Below are positions 1 through 14,930 of a DNA stretch of 64,000 bases, piece by piece (the first letter of the stretch is position 1; every line of letters starts with the position of its first letter). A model generated the notes under the pieces. It was not told the origin of the DNA, made no database searches, and saw only the letters and a program-made list of their open reading frames with translations. The stretch is from Tomocerus qinae (Eukaryota; Arthropoda; Collembola; Entomobryomorpha; Tomoceridae). Both the position numbers and the translations under genes were made by a program. The stretch spans positions 8,551,501-8,615,500 of the forward strand of contig CM034550.1 in the NCBI GenBank assembly GCA_020055645.1, in the 5' to 3' direction.

Positions 1-3000
1 GTGCCTCCTTTGTTTGCTTTTAGGTGACTACCTATCTGGTTATTACTTAAAGTGTTTGTGTGTTTAAGTGTTTAATGGTTTGTTGCATTCTACATCTAAC
101 CTACATGAAACGAAACTGTTATTTTGACTTAAAATGGCAACCTATAGGTACATAAGCTCTAATTATAGAATCAGGATGTAAAAGGAAGTAAACAAGCTAT
201 GACATGATTGTACACAAGGGACAATACTGATGTTACCACAATTCTAAATATCACGTACCAAATCCTGTAGTTGACATGTTTCTGAAAATTGCAAAATTAT
301 TAATGCATTTTCGGATATACAAATATTTGGTCCAGCTGTGTGTATCTGTATGTTTACTCTCAGGCTACGGTTTAGCAGAATATTTCATAAGATTTGTTAT
401 GCCCTATTCGCCCCAACTCCCTTAAAAGAAAATATTTACCTATCTCACAAACATTCAATATCATGCCTCTCCTTTTCTAATTGCATATTTGTATAAACAT
501 GCAAGATTTGCATTGTATAACCGTTTCCATACTTTCTCCCTGCCAATCGCCTGTACTTATTGCAAATTTTTCATTGTAATTTGATTCCATTGATGCTGAC
601 GTCAGCAGACACAATTTTGATATCAAAGAAAATATCCATGGGCATGTAGATTATGCAGTTTACTTTTCTTGTATAACTGTATAACCAATTTTATGCAAAA
701 CGTTTGTAAATAGCTTCTTGGAAATTCTTAGCAATATGGTACAATGCACAATGCAAAACTTGGCACAGGGAAATGGCATTTTGAAAAATGTGTTGGGAAA
801 AAATTCTTTGAAGATTTTTTTCTTATTTAATTATTGATAAAAAAGAGGACAGGTACAATTTACCATTGCATTACTTGTTAGCTGTTAAAGAAGCATATCA
901 AAGCGGCTTTTTGATGTCTTTGTGTCTTGTGACTATCCTAAGCTTGCAAAATAAGGGGGAATGTGATTTTTGTAATTACAAAAGTAGTAGGTAGAATGTA
1001 AAGTAGACATCTCTTTGAAGGAGAGACTCGGAATGGAACGTCAAAATGAATTTAGTACAGATGTTAACAGTACCTACTGAAAAAAGCTTCTATGGCTTCC
1101 AGAATTCTTAAAGGGACATCGGGATGAATCTTGCAATTTCCTATCGCAGGCCATACAAGGTTCCCTAAGTATTAATCAGATTCTGAGCATAATAATGAAC
1201 CTAAGCAAGCGAGAACCGTAACTGTGTCACTGCCTGTCACAGTGTCAGTTTCCTAAAAATACAGTTTTAACGACTTAGCATTAATAATTCAAAGGTGTTT
1301 CAGAATTTTGCTAGCTCAGTCTAAAATCATGATTTTCTAAGTAATGTTATAAATAGTGATAACGCATGATGTGATCCATAGTATACGGATAGATCTGTTT
1401 CCTACAGTTCTTAACTAATCTGATCCTATTGATCATTATTGAAAAATAAACGTAAATGCTTTAGCTTTAAATCCCCTATCAAATTACACGAAAGACGTCT
1501 TGTATTAAAATCACTTATAAGAAATTCAACTTTCAATTTCAGTTAGTTTTAGTGTTGAAGTTATCATGTTAAATCTATCTGCAAAAAATCCTTCGGGTGT
1601 TATTCCAACCTAGATCCCTTCTATTCCATGGCTAACAAAAGATTGCTTCCAAGGTCAATTCAATAGTTACTTTTGTAAGTAAGTCACTTTTGTAACTTTG
1701 TAGCATCAACTTCCTCTCCGTTCTCAGATACTGGACTACAATTTCTAAACGAAATAAGCGCACCTATTAAACAATTATATGGTCATAAACAGGTACCTAT
1801 TTAATTACTATTGATATAATGAGTGACAGATGTAAAGTTATGTCGGTGCTACTGAGTAAGATACTTCATTTCTTTCCGGCTTGAAGCTTTCTTAAACTTT
1901 CACCAAAAGTTTCAACTAATCTGCATAGTCATTACCTTTCACTTAATTATGTAAAATCTGGTTCGTCTTCTGAAAGCAATTATATCTTTGGGCAATTTCT
2001 TTTGAAAGGAGTCCAAAGGGATGTTACATAACTACGAGAATTGCTTATGCTAAAGAATTGATGAAAGTGAACTGAGCAAGTCAGCAATTCTAATTGTAGT
2101 GATGAGGTATTCTTGGAATTCTTCAAACTTCCTTATCAAATAGTATGTGTGGAAATTGGCCACTTTCTGCACATCTTTAAATGCAAAAGAACCGAGTAAC
2201 CTCCAACTGAAATGCCCTGGAAGTAAAAGGCAATCTTGAACTGCTTACAAAGTAAATAGAAAAAGGAATACAGAACTCATGGGGATAGGGCTATAGTGCT
2301 AAATAAACAGATTCCCTGCTTTAAATTCATTTACACAAGAAATAACCCAATCCCATTGCACCCCAATCTTCTAACAAATCTGCAGCCTCAATTACTTTAC
2401 TCCATACCTCAGTTCACTCAGTTGCAGTTGTGGTTTGACTTATATTAAATGCTTTATAGCTAAGAACGTAAGATACATAGAAAGTAAGCTGAACTGACAC
2501 AGACATTTTACCAATGGATTCTGGTTTCTGTATTCAACTATCATTTCCTTTCTTTAACACTTGGAGAATACAAATCAAGAGAAACACTTCTTTGGCTATA
2601 GGAATATAGCACCGACATAAGTACAAAGACAATTGGTGATAATTGTTTCAATTCCCAACAATTTAGCACCAATGTAGATTCTTTCTAAGTTTTCTGTCCT
2701 GGTTCTTCCTCCATGAATACAGAAAACTTTTGTGATTTGAATTAATTCTATTGCAATTTAACAGCTTCGAATAAATGAATTTCTAAGGTTAAGAATTGAC
2801 AATCTATACAACGGCACAAGCTGATATTAGAAATAAATGAGATCTTTGTTTTCTGCTCAGTGGCTGCAATGACCTTTCACTTCTATCTTTAAAGGTGATT
2901 GTAAATAAAGTGTATCTAAATAAATACACAGAAGGGACGAACAGGTACAACCGACAACATGGGAAAATGGAATAGTTTCATATTACTACAAATTGGACAG

Positions 3001-3736
3001 GAGAGTAGAGAATATTGGGCTCCCGTGACTAAAGTAAACTTCCGAGATGGTGACTAGTATAGTCTGTCATTGAAGAAAGTATACTAATGGCTGGTAACAA
3101 TCAGCACAATTGACAAAACAAACACTTGCGACGTCATACTTCAATTAAGTAGACCAAAATGTTGTTTCAACGTGGACTGTCTATTATTACGTATCCTATA
3201 ACTATAGAATTTAGTACAAGTTGACTGTTATTTCTTCATCTGTAATTATACCAACGGGATTTACGGATTGTTGGCAATTAAAACAGTCCCATAGGTTACT
3301 TTTGATGTCAGTGCGTCTAGCGTTTATCTATCGCTCCCTACTGCGTAGAACAGGTCAGCTTCTTCATTTATCTCTGATCTTATTTACTCTTTTGGTTTCC
3401 TGATTAGTTTCTTTTCCCCAAATCCAACTAATGATCGTTCGATAGCTGGCGTGCTTTTTGTTACATGATAGGAGCTTAATTACATATACCTATGTATAAA
3501 TCTCAGAATCCCTTGTTACAAAAATCTTATGTTCTAATTAATACAGACAGCTATACAGCTTGTAAATGCCTAGTAAAATAATCAATACAACATAGCACCA
3601 TAAAATTTAGGATTTTTTCCAAGTGATTCTCTACATGCTACTTTTAATTAACTTGGATCTTGTATCTGCATGTACTTATACATACTTACTCGTAATTCAT
3701 ATGAATTATTAATCAACTAATGGAAAATGATATTAC
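1..3736. other. Intronic or downstream part of the receptor gene, no exon seen
   Basis: Presumed intron of the minus-strand receptor, since the third coding exon was not found here. No credible coding exon was recognised on either strand. It contains one perfect Maf/CRE-type palindrome at 594-607, listed separately. Confidence 0.5.
594..607. promoter_or_regulatory. Perfect C-type MARE / CRE palindrome
   Basis: TGCTGACGTCAGCA is a perfect 14-bp palindrome. It equals the consensus C-type Maf recognition element and contains the CREB/ATF core TGACGTCA. It lies in what is presumably an intron of the receptor gene. Occupancy is unknown. Confidence 0.45.
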
Positions 3737-6700
3737 CTGTCTACTGAAATAGCCACGAGAGAGTAGACGGACGCGCATACGGAAACTCCTTGAATGTATG
3801 CAACAGCTTTGCAGAGGAATCGACCAAGAACCCAAGCTATAACAAAATCAACATTGGCATTTCAATTTACATATCAAACACAAATGAGGTTGCTTTTTTG
3901 TCTGCATAATCACTCTGTAATGATTGCTACGTAATTTAGAACAGAAAAATTTGTACAATTTACATAATGTATGCCAAGTAAGTAATACTGTATGTTATGA
4001 ATACTATACTTTACAAGTTTACATTACTTTTAAGTAAACATAAATTATAAATTCAATTAACCATCAATTACGTATTCAAAACTCAATTATCCTGAGCAAT
4101 TTTAGTCACTATACATCATTTATTAGTATTTCTATTCGGGGACTAATGTACAAATTGTTGACAGAGATTTTCAACCATGAATTTCTGTTCTCTCAACCAA
4201 AACAAAAGACATATTCATAGCACTTATTCATATTTCGAGTATGCTTTTATGAATGGTACACAAAACTTTCAACCAGTCTCCCAAATGGAAGGAAGCTTCA
4301 CTAAAAAGCTTTCACTCGCTTAAAATGACAGTTGTGGAACGCAAAAAGAGATTTAATTTATCTAACGTAAAAGGGACGGAAAAGTTGAAAGCTAAACCAC
4401 ACGGTATTGAAATGTGCTGCTAAGTGGTAATAGCACACATGCATTAAATTAATTGAAGTGATGGTACAGTACAAAGTGGACTATGTCAATTTAATTGGTG
4501 AAAGTACAGGTCGGGCATGAAATTGAAATCATAATTATCAGCGACTGTGTCCTAAATTCATGTTATACGACTTCCATTGCTATATCGGTCTTTGACCTGA
4601 GAAAATAACGTACAACAAAATTTTTTGCGTTTGGTTCCTGTGAGATAAAACCTCGTTCTCTACACCAGTCTATTACTACTTACTACTAATGAAATAAAAA
4701 TTTAAGTTCATACGAAAGTGGAAGCATGGAGAAAGTGTAACGCTGGGTTAAATTATTGAGTTTCAATGAGACAGAGTGTCTCAATTCTCGAGGGAATACT
4801 TTCACTTTTTAGGGCAAAGCGATGTCATAATCCATGGAAAACGTTAATATTAATAGCATATTAATAATGCAGCGTTAGAAAGATGTAGATATGTTTATCT
4901 CTGTATTAGTCTAAAGGGAAAGTTGAATGAAATCTATTTCGCCTTAAGACGAGTTTTGTTATGTCTTGACTATGACCCTGTAATAATGTAAACACTTATA
5001 ACGGAGCAGTTTCAAGATCAAATCTTTCTGAGTGGAATATTAGGAAATGTCTCGTATCACGCAAATACTACAGTCTACCATATATCGACATTTGGCATGT
5101 CCTCACATATTCTGAGTACAGTATTGGGGAAGAGGAAGAAAGCAAAATCTGATTATTCTCCAGCCTGTCTGCCGTCTATCCAACATTACAAAGCAATATC
5201 CTGTGTACATCCTATTATCCTATACCAATAGGTTCATAGGTCTACTGGTGAAAGTATAATAAGTATTTTGTTGAGCTCTTGTGGAAAATACATCTTATAA
5301 TACGTGATATTTATCTATCCAAGCCCCCCGGATTAGAAGCATTTACCAAATTGAGTCACATCATAATACTAAACTTCTAGAAAGGTACATAAAATGTTGC
5401 TCAATTATTTATTTACCATTTTCTTGGAACTATAAAAATAAGCTTAGTAAATTTCGTATTTTAAATAGGCTTGTTGACGTCTTACAACTTTTTTCATTTT
5501 TTATTGAGTTGTTTTGTGCTTTAAAACAGTATAATTTAGTACACAGTCACGTAATCCCTTCATTCCATTCAAGGAATGTAGTTGCTGATAGTTTCAAGAC
5601 TTTAACCGTTCGGGTAAGCAGAAACATGCAATACCGTGACAAAATGATGCACGTCTTAGTCATTTTATTCAATTAAGGTCTAAACATACGGCTTGAGTAA
5701 TCCTTAGGTGTACATTCTTACTATATGGCCTACTAGTCATCCTTTCTTGCAACATGGAGCAACATAAAAATCTTCAAGATAGTAGTACATAGTTAGTTAT
5801 TAAATGTATCAAAGGCACATATTCCCCATAGGTGAATTATATTAGCAATGAGCATGGAGTACGTAAGAGATAAATGTGAACTACAACTAAATTGAACTCT
5901 CTGTAATCGCACCTTTAGGAAAAGGTCCAATGCGATAAAACGAGACTAGGGCTAAAGATATGTCAACTGCAATCCACGCCTTATGTAACATACAATACAA
6001 TCGCCCGTATACTTTGGCTTGAATGTCATAAAGATATGTGATGTGTATTCTGTTCCATTTATTTTATGACAAGTAGTGATACTAAGGACGATTTAACAAA
6101 TTATGTATATAATGCTTTAGCTTCAAAAACAGATTATTTTATCAATGAAAACTAATGCAAAGTATAAGAGTCATTCCACTGTCAACTCTATTATGCCTCA
6201 AGATATTTAGATATGGTAGTCTGCACTCTAGACTAGACTCTAGACTACTCAGCATATAAAATATACATAGGTATTTTTAAAATACCTAATTTTTACTCTA
6301 CTAATATATTTCTATTCCAGAAATATACTAGACTATACTACAGTAGTATACTATTAGACTTTTATTCCAATAGTTATAACAGCTTTTCAAATTCAAATAT
6401 TATACTACTGGAATCCTTCTTAGTTTACAAACTACCACATGCATGTATTGTTGGTTATATATGTGATAATGGTAAAATTATAGGTGTACCTAGATATATT
6501 CCTTTGTGATAGTAAAAGCTCCTAGTGTGACTAATGTGTCTGAAAACCTAAGGCTCTAAAGCCTAAAATATCGATACTCGTCTCTGATCTAATTCTATTT
6601 ATGATGTAGAAATAAAGATGTAAAAATTGTGAAGGAAGATTTCTCCTGCATTTTGTCAAATATTTCATACAAACTGATGAAAGAACAATATTACATTGTT

Positions 6701-9333
6701 TTTTGCACTTATCTTAAGGTATTCAAAAGAAACAGGCTTCGATACACAAAATCATTAAAAAATCTTTCACACGGGGATTTAATACAAAAGGGAAAGTCAA
6801 AGTGGGTTTATTAATATTCCTCCATTCCCGCAGGATTTTATATTTCGATGATTACAAATCTTATCATTAGCGATTTCACGTATGTAGCAAATCTACTCAT
6901 AGCTTTTAAAGGACGAGCGCACAAAGAAGTTTTGAAAAGGTTGCTATAAACAATGAACCATCATAAAATGGTAATAAGCAGGCTAGGAAAAGATTGGCTA
7001 CTCACCTCGTTATCTTGTCTGCAAGTGATGCATTATTCCAGGTAACCTAATTTATTTTTCTCGCTTAGAAAGAGGCTCTAAAGGTCCCCAATTCGACTAA
7101 CATTTCCATATCATTAAAAAGTAGCATAAGAAAGGAATTTTCTACACAATAAACATACATCGATGTCAATACAAAGGCACCCTTCGTAAATAGTAGGCCA
7201 AAGTTGCAAAAATCCTGAGAATAATGCTTCTCGTATGTTCACCATAATTTTCCGAATTCTATTCTTTCGTTATCCTATTACTTATCTGGAATATGTAAGA
7301 AGACCTTGATAAGAATATCAACGAAAGCCAAACTGTCTATCTTCAAATGTATGTATATATCCTCTTCCATTCAATACAATTATAGTCATCCTTTGATCCT
7401 GCATGCTCAATAGCTTTTGTCTGTCACTCACCGTCAGCACCCAATTAAAATGAATTTCGAGGAAATGGCGTAAAAAGATATATTGTAGGTATGTAAGTCG
7501 GGGAAAATAAATGTCTGAGACAATGTCAAAGGAGCCAAGAAGCCTCACTCAGCTTAATTTTTAACACATCTTCAGACTTTCTCGAGTCAATACCACTAAT
7601 ACAATGATGACATTCTTTATACATTTTCTCTAACTCTCTATTTAACAATATACCATTTCCTCAGTAATTCCAGGTAGGCATGAATAGGTATTCAAGCTTA
7701 TTCGTTTCTGTCTTAAGATAAAACGCAGTTCGACGGTCTCATCAACAAAAGCCTTAATGTAGGGTAGACGGTAGACCACATTCGTCTCACAGATTCTGAA
7801 GTACTATACTTACTTGGGGTTTATATCCTCACATACATAATACATATATTACATTGCTATTACTGTCTGATTGGTATTCATGTACATCCTGCAACAGTAT
7901 ATTGTATTTTTCATGCACAGTGTATTTTTCTCTTCAGTATAATATCACTATTAACTGATGAGGTATACTAATGAGAAATTGTTTCTTTATGTTACGGGAT
8001 TAACAGGATATGATCTTAATTTAATATTTATGTTATAGTGCGTGGTGTAAATTATAAGGACAAATGTAGTGTATACCTTACCACTGCCTAACGTGTCTTA
8101 TGTATATTGTGCACTACTTAGTATCAATTATGCACATGAAGAGTGGGTAAATGTTGTGCCATTGTTTTATATGGGTTTACTCACTATGAATCGACTCTAA
8201 TCCTTAAGCAAAGCTTACTAAGCTTTTCTCACTACTTTAGATAGACTGCATAATTAAATGTTTAAATTAGGTAAGCAGTAAGCCTTTTCCTATCCAAGGT
8301 ATTTCCGTCTGGGAGTATGCAACGGAAGTACTATGATACCCTTGAATCTTGAATTACACTATGATATGCTTTCACTACTTTTAACTCAGTTTCAAAACTC
8401 ATCATAGGTTTTCATTTCAATGTTGATTCTGGAGCAAGTCTAGAGTAACAACGCATAAGTAAATATTATTTTAAGTGAGAATCTCAGACAGTTGTTGCAT
8501 TTTGTCCATTTTGTTCTGTAGACAAAAGGCTGTAAGAAGAAGCAACTTAGTAATTGGATTTTAATTTGCGTCCAGTTTCTAGACAAACACTGCAAATGGT
8601 ACTTGAATTTCTTAACCCTATTAGAGAAGACAATCTCTAGGGGCGTAAAAGTAAGAGAAAATTCTTTTTATTTCCTGAACTAATGAGAAGGATTTACAAA
8701 AGAAACATCGCATCGTACACTTTCGCATTGTGTTGTGATCGATATAACAAGTTTTTGCCTTTTATCCTTGATTGTCAGGATGATCGGAAAATCGGAATTA
8801 ACTGGTAAGTAGCTTTTTGCTGCGCTAGTACATCTTTTGTCTATGGAAGTTTTTATTATTTACCTAGTGTGTGACAACCGCCCGTGCCAAGTAATAATAT
8901 ACTATAATACTTAGTGCCTGTAGAATAAATCCATTGTGATGTCTGGAACAAAGGAGTGTACACAAAAGATTATATTTTACCCATTATATAATAAAAAGGA
9001 CTTACGAACGAAGATATTAGAGATAAGTGTTGGCAGAAGACAAAATACAATGACCAAGAGATCAGCCACGGCAAGATTGCAGATGAAAAAATTGGTGACG
9101 GTTCTCATACGTGGAGTTCTTATCACGACAACCACAACAACACAATTCCCTATTACACCCAGGCAGAAAACAAAGACGTATCCGATGACCAATGTAACAA
9201 TAGCGTACATCGGATGTCTGTACAACATGTTATCTTCTTCTTCAAGGGGTACGTCGATTTTCTTAACCAAGTTACTTTCTGCCGTGTCGACTGCATTATG
9301 GATACTTAATTCGATGGAGAAATCCATTTTCTT
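3737..9333 (-). CDS. SIFaR: SIFamide-type neuropeptide GPCR, 5' part (two exons; continues off left edge)
   Basis: Two minus-strand exons of a rhodopsin-family G-protein-coupled receptor at the plasma membrane. Exon 1 codes from ATG at 9327 to 9006. It opens after a TTTTCAG acceptor (exon begins 9333, so a 5' UTR exon probably lies upstream) and closes at donor GTAAGT. It encodes an acidic N-terminus, TM1 and the first loop plus TM2, with [20 protein letters not shown] followed by [18 protein letters not shown]. Exon 2 is 3836-3737 (100 nt) and completes Pro of IFVPW, then reads [29 protein letters not shown] and ends D-R, the start of the TM3 DRF/DRY-type motif, at donor GTAATA. Phases match (1 nt + 2 nt for Pro). 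TM1-TM3 wording, including NIFVPW and QGVSV.ASVYSL, fits SIFamide/NPFF-like receptors as I recall them. TM4-TM7 were not found at 1-3736 and should lie beyond the window. Ligand assignment is inference; it could be another NPFF-family receptor. Confidence 0.85.
3837..9005 (-). other. Large first coding intron of the receptor gene
   Basis: A 5.2-kb AT-rich intron bounded by GTAAGT at 9005-9000 and an AG acceptor at 3838-3837. Short open frames here have no splice-compatible context, and the flanking exons join in frame without them. Confidence 0.7.
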
Positions 9334-12300
9334 CTGAAAACCTTATTTGTGCAGATAATGCAATTTTCGATACGAAAATTCAATAAGCAAAGCACAAGAC
9401 TAGAAACTTGTGCTGCGAAAATCAATTTTCAGAAAATTAGAATCCAGATTCTATGTACATATTTTCAACAAATTCTTGTTAACTCGACAAAATAGCAGTT
9501 TCTATCATGTCGTCAGTAATATTGAGAACAAAGAAATTACGTTTTCACCGCGGAAAAAAATTCAATTTGGGAAAATAACTAGTTTGTGCTGATGTATGAA
9601 TACTTGTATGGCAAGTTCTGTTCTGTTAGGTAGCAATGTCTATTTTCACAGTAGTAGGAACGTTTTATTATCTCTGCGTGCTTTTCCTGATATTGTTATC
9701 TTGACGGGAAACTGAGACGAACTGAGCGAGGAAAGATGACTTTCTCCAGCATGTACGTTTTCCAGCACAGCAGTCCTAGAGAAACTAGTTTTCTCTCTGA
9801 TCTGACATACCACAGATCAACTCCTTTGCGTCGCATCACATCAGAGCAGTTTCTTCCGCAAGTTGCCTCTAAAATTCCATACACAAGCCAATAGGTCTGA
9901 GTATCATTTATAAATTCTATCTACTAATATGAGGCAGATCCCGTCTACGCTTTCTAGCTTATTGTCAAAATACTGATGAAAATGTGAAGATTATGAGCAG
10001 GATAGACAATAGATGAGTTTATGAAATGACATTCCAAATATGCTACTTGAATTTTACATACTGTGGCTTCCATAATATGTCTCGTGCACGGCTAATTGCG
10101 GTTTGCTTTGGAATTCGTATCTCTGGTTTATTAGGTGCGTTGTCATTGTAAAGTAAAGAGGAAATTGTATGACAGAATACTTTGACAGTTTCTTGATGTC
10201 ATCGCATAATATTCTTAATATACCTATAAAACTGTCCGCTCCATATGTACATCAACCAACAACAACACCTGCATCCTGTAAATGCTTCCCTTTACTTGCA
10301 TCTTGCTAAATATTAATATTTTATCTATCGTAAAATCTTTTTCACCACGGTTCAATTGCTGCAAAAGTGAAGATTTGAACTGCGTTTGAAAAGATCTAAT
10401 GGAACTGAAATTGTCGGGGAAAATGAGATGTGGTACATGAATAATATAAATGGAATTCGCTCAATATCCACATCCACTTACCACAGGATTTACCCGCTTT
10501 TCAAAAACAGCAAGCGAATACATCAGTATTGCTATATTCACTTTTGTTTACACGATGAACTACAAATATACCTCAGTTGGTTTACCATTTGAAATATTTT
10601 TTACTTTCACCGTATCAATAAACTACTTTCCATGTCGTGTTTCTATTCAGAGACGCGTTCTTCTATTCTCGCGAGTTTTGTTTTGTCCAAGTGTAGAAAA
10701 GAACATTTCAACTGAGTGCTTCCACTTTAAATCCAATTTAAAGTGCATTAAGGACTTCGTACAGGTAGATAGATGGTGAGTTTTGTGAGACCATTTTTCG
10801 TTTTTAGATATTATGTGTTATATATTATGTATTTTACATGTATGAATGTGGAAAAGATCGTTCTTGATTTACTTTGCACTCGAAAGCTGCATGTGAAGTG
10901 TTTCTCCATCAGCAGGCGGCTGAAATTATTTAATCCTATAGCGATTTTCTTCCCTTTTTCGCAATTAACATGTGATAATACTTTCTTCATTCCACACAGC
11001 AGCATCTAAAAGTTTTTACATCCTGTAAAGCAAAGAATTTAAAACTGTATAATAATGTTAAGGAATTCTCTCAAATAAACCATCCTAAAGCGCTTTGTTA
11101 GCGAATTCCTACACACAAGTTTAATAATCTAATTATAAAATCTTACTTATTTTAAAGACAACTCATAAATAATTTTTTCATAAGAAATACTTTGCTAAAA
11201 AAATTTATGATTTGACCTTGAATAGAAAGTTCATATTGATCGAAATTTACAAGTCCCCAATAGCCTGAGTGAAAATACTGGTGAAAGTTCTACGTGTGTC
11301 TAATGGGAAAAGAGAAAGCTCTCAATGAAAGTCTTTTGTACATAAACTATCTTCGCTTCTTGCATAAACCCATCACTTCCACGAAATAGAATTTCAAAGT
11401 CGATTTTTATAGCATTGAAAAGGTGTATCATAATTATATACTTGGTGGCTTGATTCAATTTGGTGGCTTTCATGCATGTTAGATGTATTTTGAAATTGCT
11501 AGTTGCAACGCTAATAAATTATATCAAACTAAAAATGGTATTTTGGTACAGCTTTGAGTTGCCATTCTAATTTGATCTTTTGCATAAAGTGTTTACAAAT
11601 CTTATCACGCCACAACTTGTTATAGTATTTTTTAAATGTCAATATGCGAGGTAAATAAAAGTCAATAATGTTAAGTTTATGAAATGTTTTCTGTGTTTCT
11701 AAAGCTTCTGGGTAGCTCAACCGATTTATCGTAGCAATATTATATGTCTGTTGAAAGTTGGTGATAATGCTTTCCAATCCTAAACTAAACTACAGGGTTG
11801 ATACAAATAGATAAAACCTAGGATTACTAAGCATGGTTGAATCTAAAGTACAGAGAAAATATAGTGTAAAAGCGAACGTACAAACAATGAACGTGGTCTG
11901 AATGCAAAATAGTTGGAAAATTCGTAAAAGACTACTTATACACAGCATAGCTCGGGAAAGAAAGATTGTGCAATACAAATACAAATGGATCAACAATACA
12001 ATAAACATCAAACATGAGAATTTGCCATCTGTAAGCAGCTAAAATCTAATGGAACTATGTAGAAGAATATTTTGTAAAACAAGGACATTTTGTAAAGGTT
12101 TTCGCGTGTCTGTCTGCCTAGAGTAAATGTACTTCTGAACACTACTCTTTGGTTGAATGGGATGAATGCAATCTTTTCTGTGATATGACATTCCAAAGGT
12201 ATGGAACTAAAACTTCAGTCAAAATCAGTCAAGTTTCACCAGCATAAATAGAAATTGCACTCATACTGGCACTGATTGTTTGCAATGGGCTGAATGGTAA

Positions 12301-14930
12301 TCCGTAGCTACTTTCAACATGGAAAATTTTCATTAACACTTTTGTTCACAACCTCTTCATGATAACAAAGGCCACAAGTTCCGAGAACACTTAGACATTC
12401 ATTAGTACAGTAATTAAAGCTATGCATAATATGTACTTTGATGAACATTTCATGAAAACTATATAGTTAGCAGTAGTGACAAAGAAAGTAAGGCCATATA
12501 TGTTCAAATGTGAATTTAATGAATTTACTATTCACTCATGCAGAACTTCGAAAATTAAATCAGAGTCCTGTATCATTTGTAACTTGTATCTACACAAAAA
12601 GATAACAAATTTTTTCGCCATTTTTTGTACTGCCTTTGCATACTTGTATTTAAATACTAAATATTTGCAATTCTTTTGGACAAATAGTTGTACATCCTAA
12701 GTACCAAATGATACGCCCACTCATCATTAGGAAAATAAATACAAAAGGTCCAGTTTCATGTGTACCTACTTAAATATTTGATAATCCCAAAGGCAACACA
12801 ACCATAGTTTTTCGTAAAACGAGAGAAAGTCTGCTTGCAACTCAACTATGATTACATAAACTAATTCACAGCATTACAATACAAATACTAGAATCAGCAC
12901 ATTTCATGTTTTATTATAAAGTGATGGTATTAACCTGTCTATGTGGTTTGGTTTTGTATTGCATCCACGTAGTATTTACATGAATGAAGGACTTTTCAAA
13001 TAAGGAATTAATCCTTTGGGACCGCAAATGGGAAACATGGAATAAATGGAATTTAATTTAGCTCCGCAGTTTTCATTTCTGTAATTTTCATGGCCACAAC
13101 GTGTCCTAACCGATATAGTTCACTTTCATCTGGTTTACAAAGAAATTCCTAAACCAAAGGATTATCATGAGATCGAGATCTATAACGATTAAACTTCTGT
13201 AGCTCAGGCTTTTGCAATAAATTGGCATTTTTATAGGAAATATCCTTTTCTTTATCTACCCATTTCCTTTAACCTTGTCCGAAAAAAATTTTACGTTTGA
13301 TAGGTACAAAAGAAAGAATGAGTGTAGGTGACTAGACTACTTCTAGACACTTTTCACTCAATCCTTCTTGATGGTCGTGACCCGGAGCCTTGAGTTCGTT
13401 CCTGACGAATGTAAATCAAATGACTTTCAATCAATTGAAAGTACACGTCTTTGAAGATATTGTCTTCCTGCTTTCGCTTTTCATGGACAAATTCCTGTCA
13501 GGAACTTAAACTTAATCCATTGCCAGATCACTTAAACCTTTTCAGATCAAGCTGGCGAAATGAGGACGACAGTACCTTGAGGAAATCTGAGAACACCGAA
13601 ATTAAAAATTACAGGGTAATGCCGGAATTGAAATTACATTGCATTGGGAATTCTGATCACAAGAGTCACAGTATAAAAAATTTAGGCACTATTATACTTA
13701 TCTGTATATAGGTAGATCTTTTTGTATGCGTAGGAGTCACAGTCATGGGTGGGAGTATATAATTATATTATAGTGTACTTACATATACTTCTACTTCCTT
13801 GATGTACACTAATACTCTAAAGAAGTCGATTTCTTCTAGTTGCTGATGCATGTCGCGGAAAGCTTTTCTGTCCCATTTTTTTCAAATACTTAGCTGTGTA
13901 TTTTAGTAAAATATAATAATTAATTTTACTATACAGTTGGCGTTGGTAAAAGTTATGTGAAATGTAAATAAAATTAGCAGATAGAGAGCAAAGCTTTTGT
14001 GAGAGCTTAATAGAACTTCATGAAAAAAAGGAACGAGATAATGGAATAGAGTATAATTTGCAAATAAAAAGAGTATGTAAGTATAAAATTGAAGACTTAT
14101 ATACAGAAAATCCTATTATTCCCGGTCAATTGAAGTGTATAGTATACTTACATGATAATCATAACATAAAAAATATTATACAAGAGCTGAATAAAAAGCA
14201 TTGCATTCATTTATCTGCAGTTTTAGTTTTTTAGTTAGTTCTATTTAATTACGACTCATGATTTACGAGCACCAATTCATAAATTGAAGGTAAATCAACT
14301 AACCCAAATTATTATCCAACATATCAAATATATTATGTAATTGATTAGGCTATCTCAATAACTTGACGGGTTATTTTCTTTTACATATATCTGTAACTTC
14401 GATAAATTGTATCCTACATATAATGATCACAAATTAGTATAAAGAAGTATGACGCAGTAAAACTCAATAAGATACCCGGATGTAACGAAAAATATATATT
14501 TCACTATTATCAAAAATGTTTTTAGCTTTGTATGTGTCAGGTTATCCAATTTACGTCTCAATCACTCTCAGGTATAATTTATACCTGTCTCAACGTCTGT
14601 ATAATATACACTACCTTCGTATATATAGGAATATACACATTGCAGTTTTTATTGCTTTGCTACATTATAATAATTAATCCATTTAGCCTTTTAGAGATAA
14701 ATATCTTTTCATGCGAGTACCATTTACTTTAATTGTTCATTAATCTGTAAATGTTCTGAAAATAAAGTTTATATAGCACAATGATGATTTTGAAGATACA
14801 TTTCTTTATTCTTTACTTGCAAAAAAAGGTTCTGTTGCTTAAATCTCATATCTCATTACAAGAGTCTAGATACTTTTGTGAGTTTTGTGAGCAAAGAATG
14901 AAGTTAAGGAGAGAAGGTCCAGTGTAGCTC
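9334..14930. other. Gene-poor region upstream of the receptor
   Basis: AT-rich sequence between the receptor's first coding exon and the RPN2 5' region. Slightly less AT-rich patches at about 9690-9900 and 13380-13620 could be non-coding first exons or enhancers of the receptor. No splice or protein evidence supports either. Confidence 0.4.

Noticed and set aside
8936-9337. 133-codon plus-strand frame
   Set aside because: Antisense shadow of receptor exon 1, which has clear GPCR motifs and a matching second exon.
13451-13711. 86-codon plus-strand frame in slightly GC-richer DNA
   Set aside because: No domain, splice context or neighbour evidence; could at most be part of a non-coding exon.
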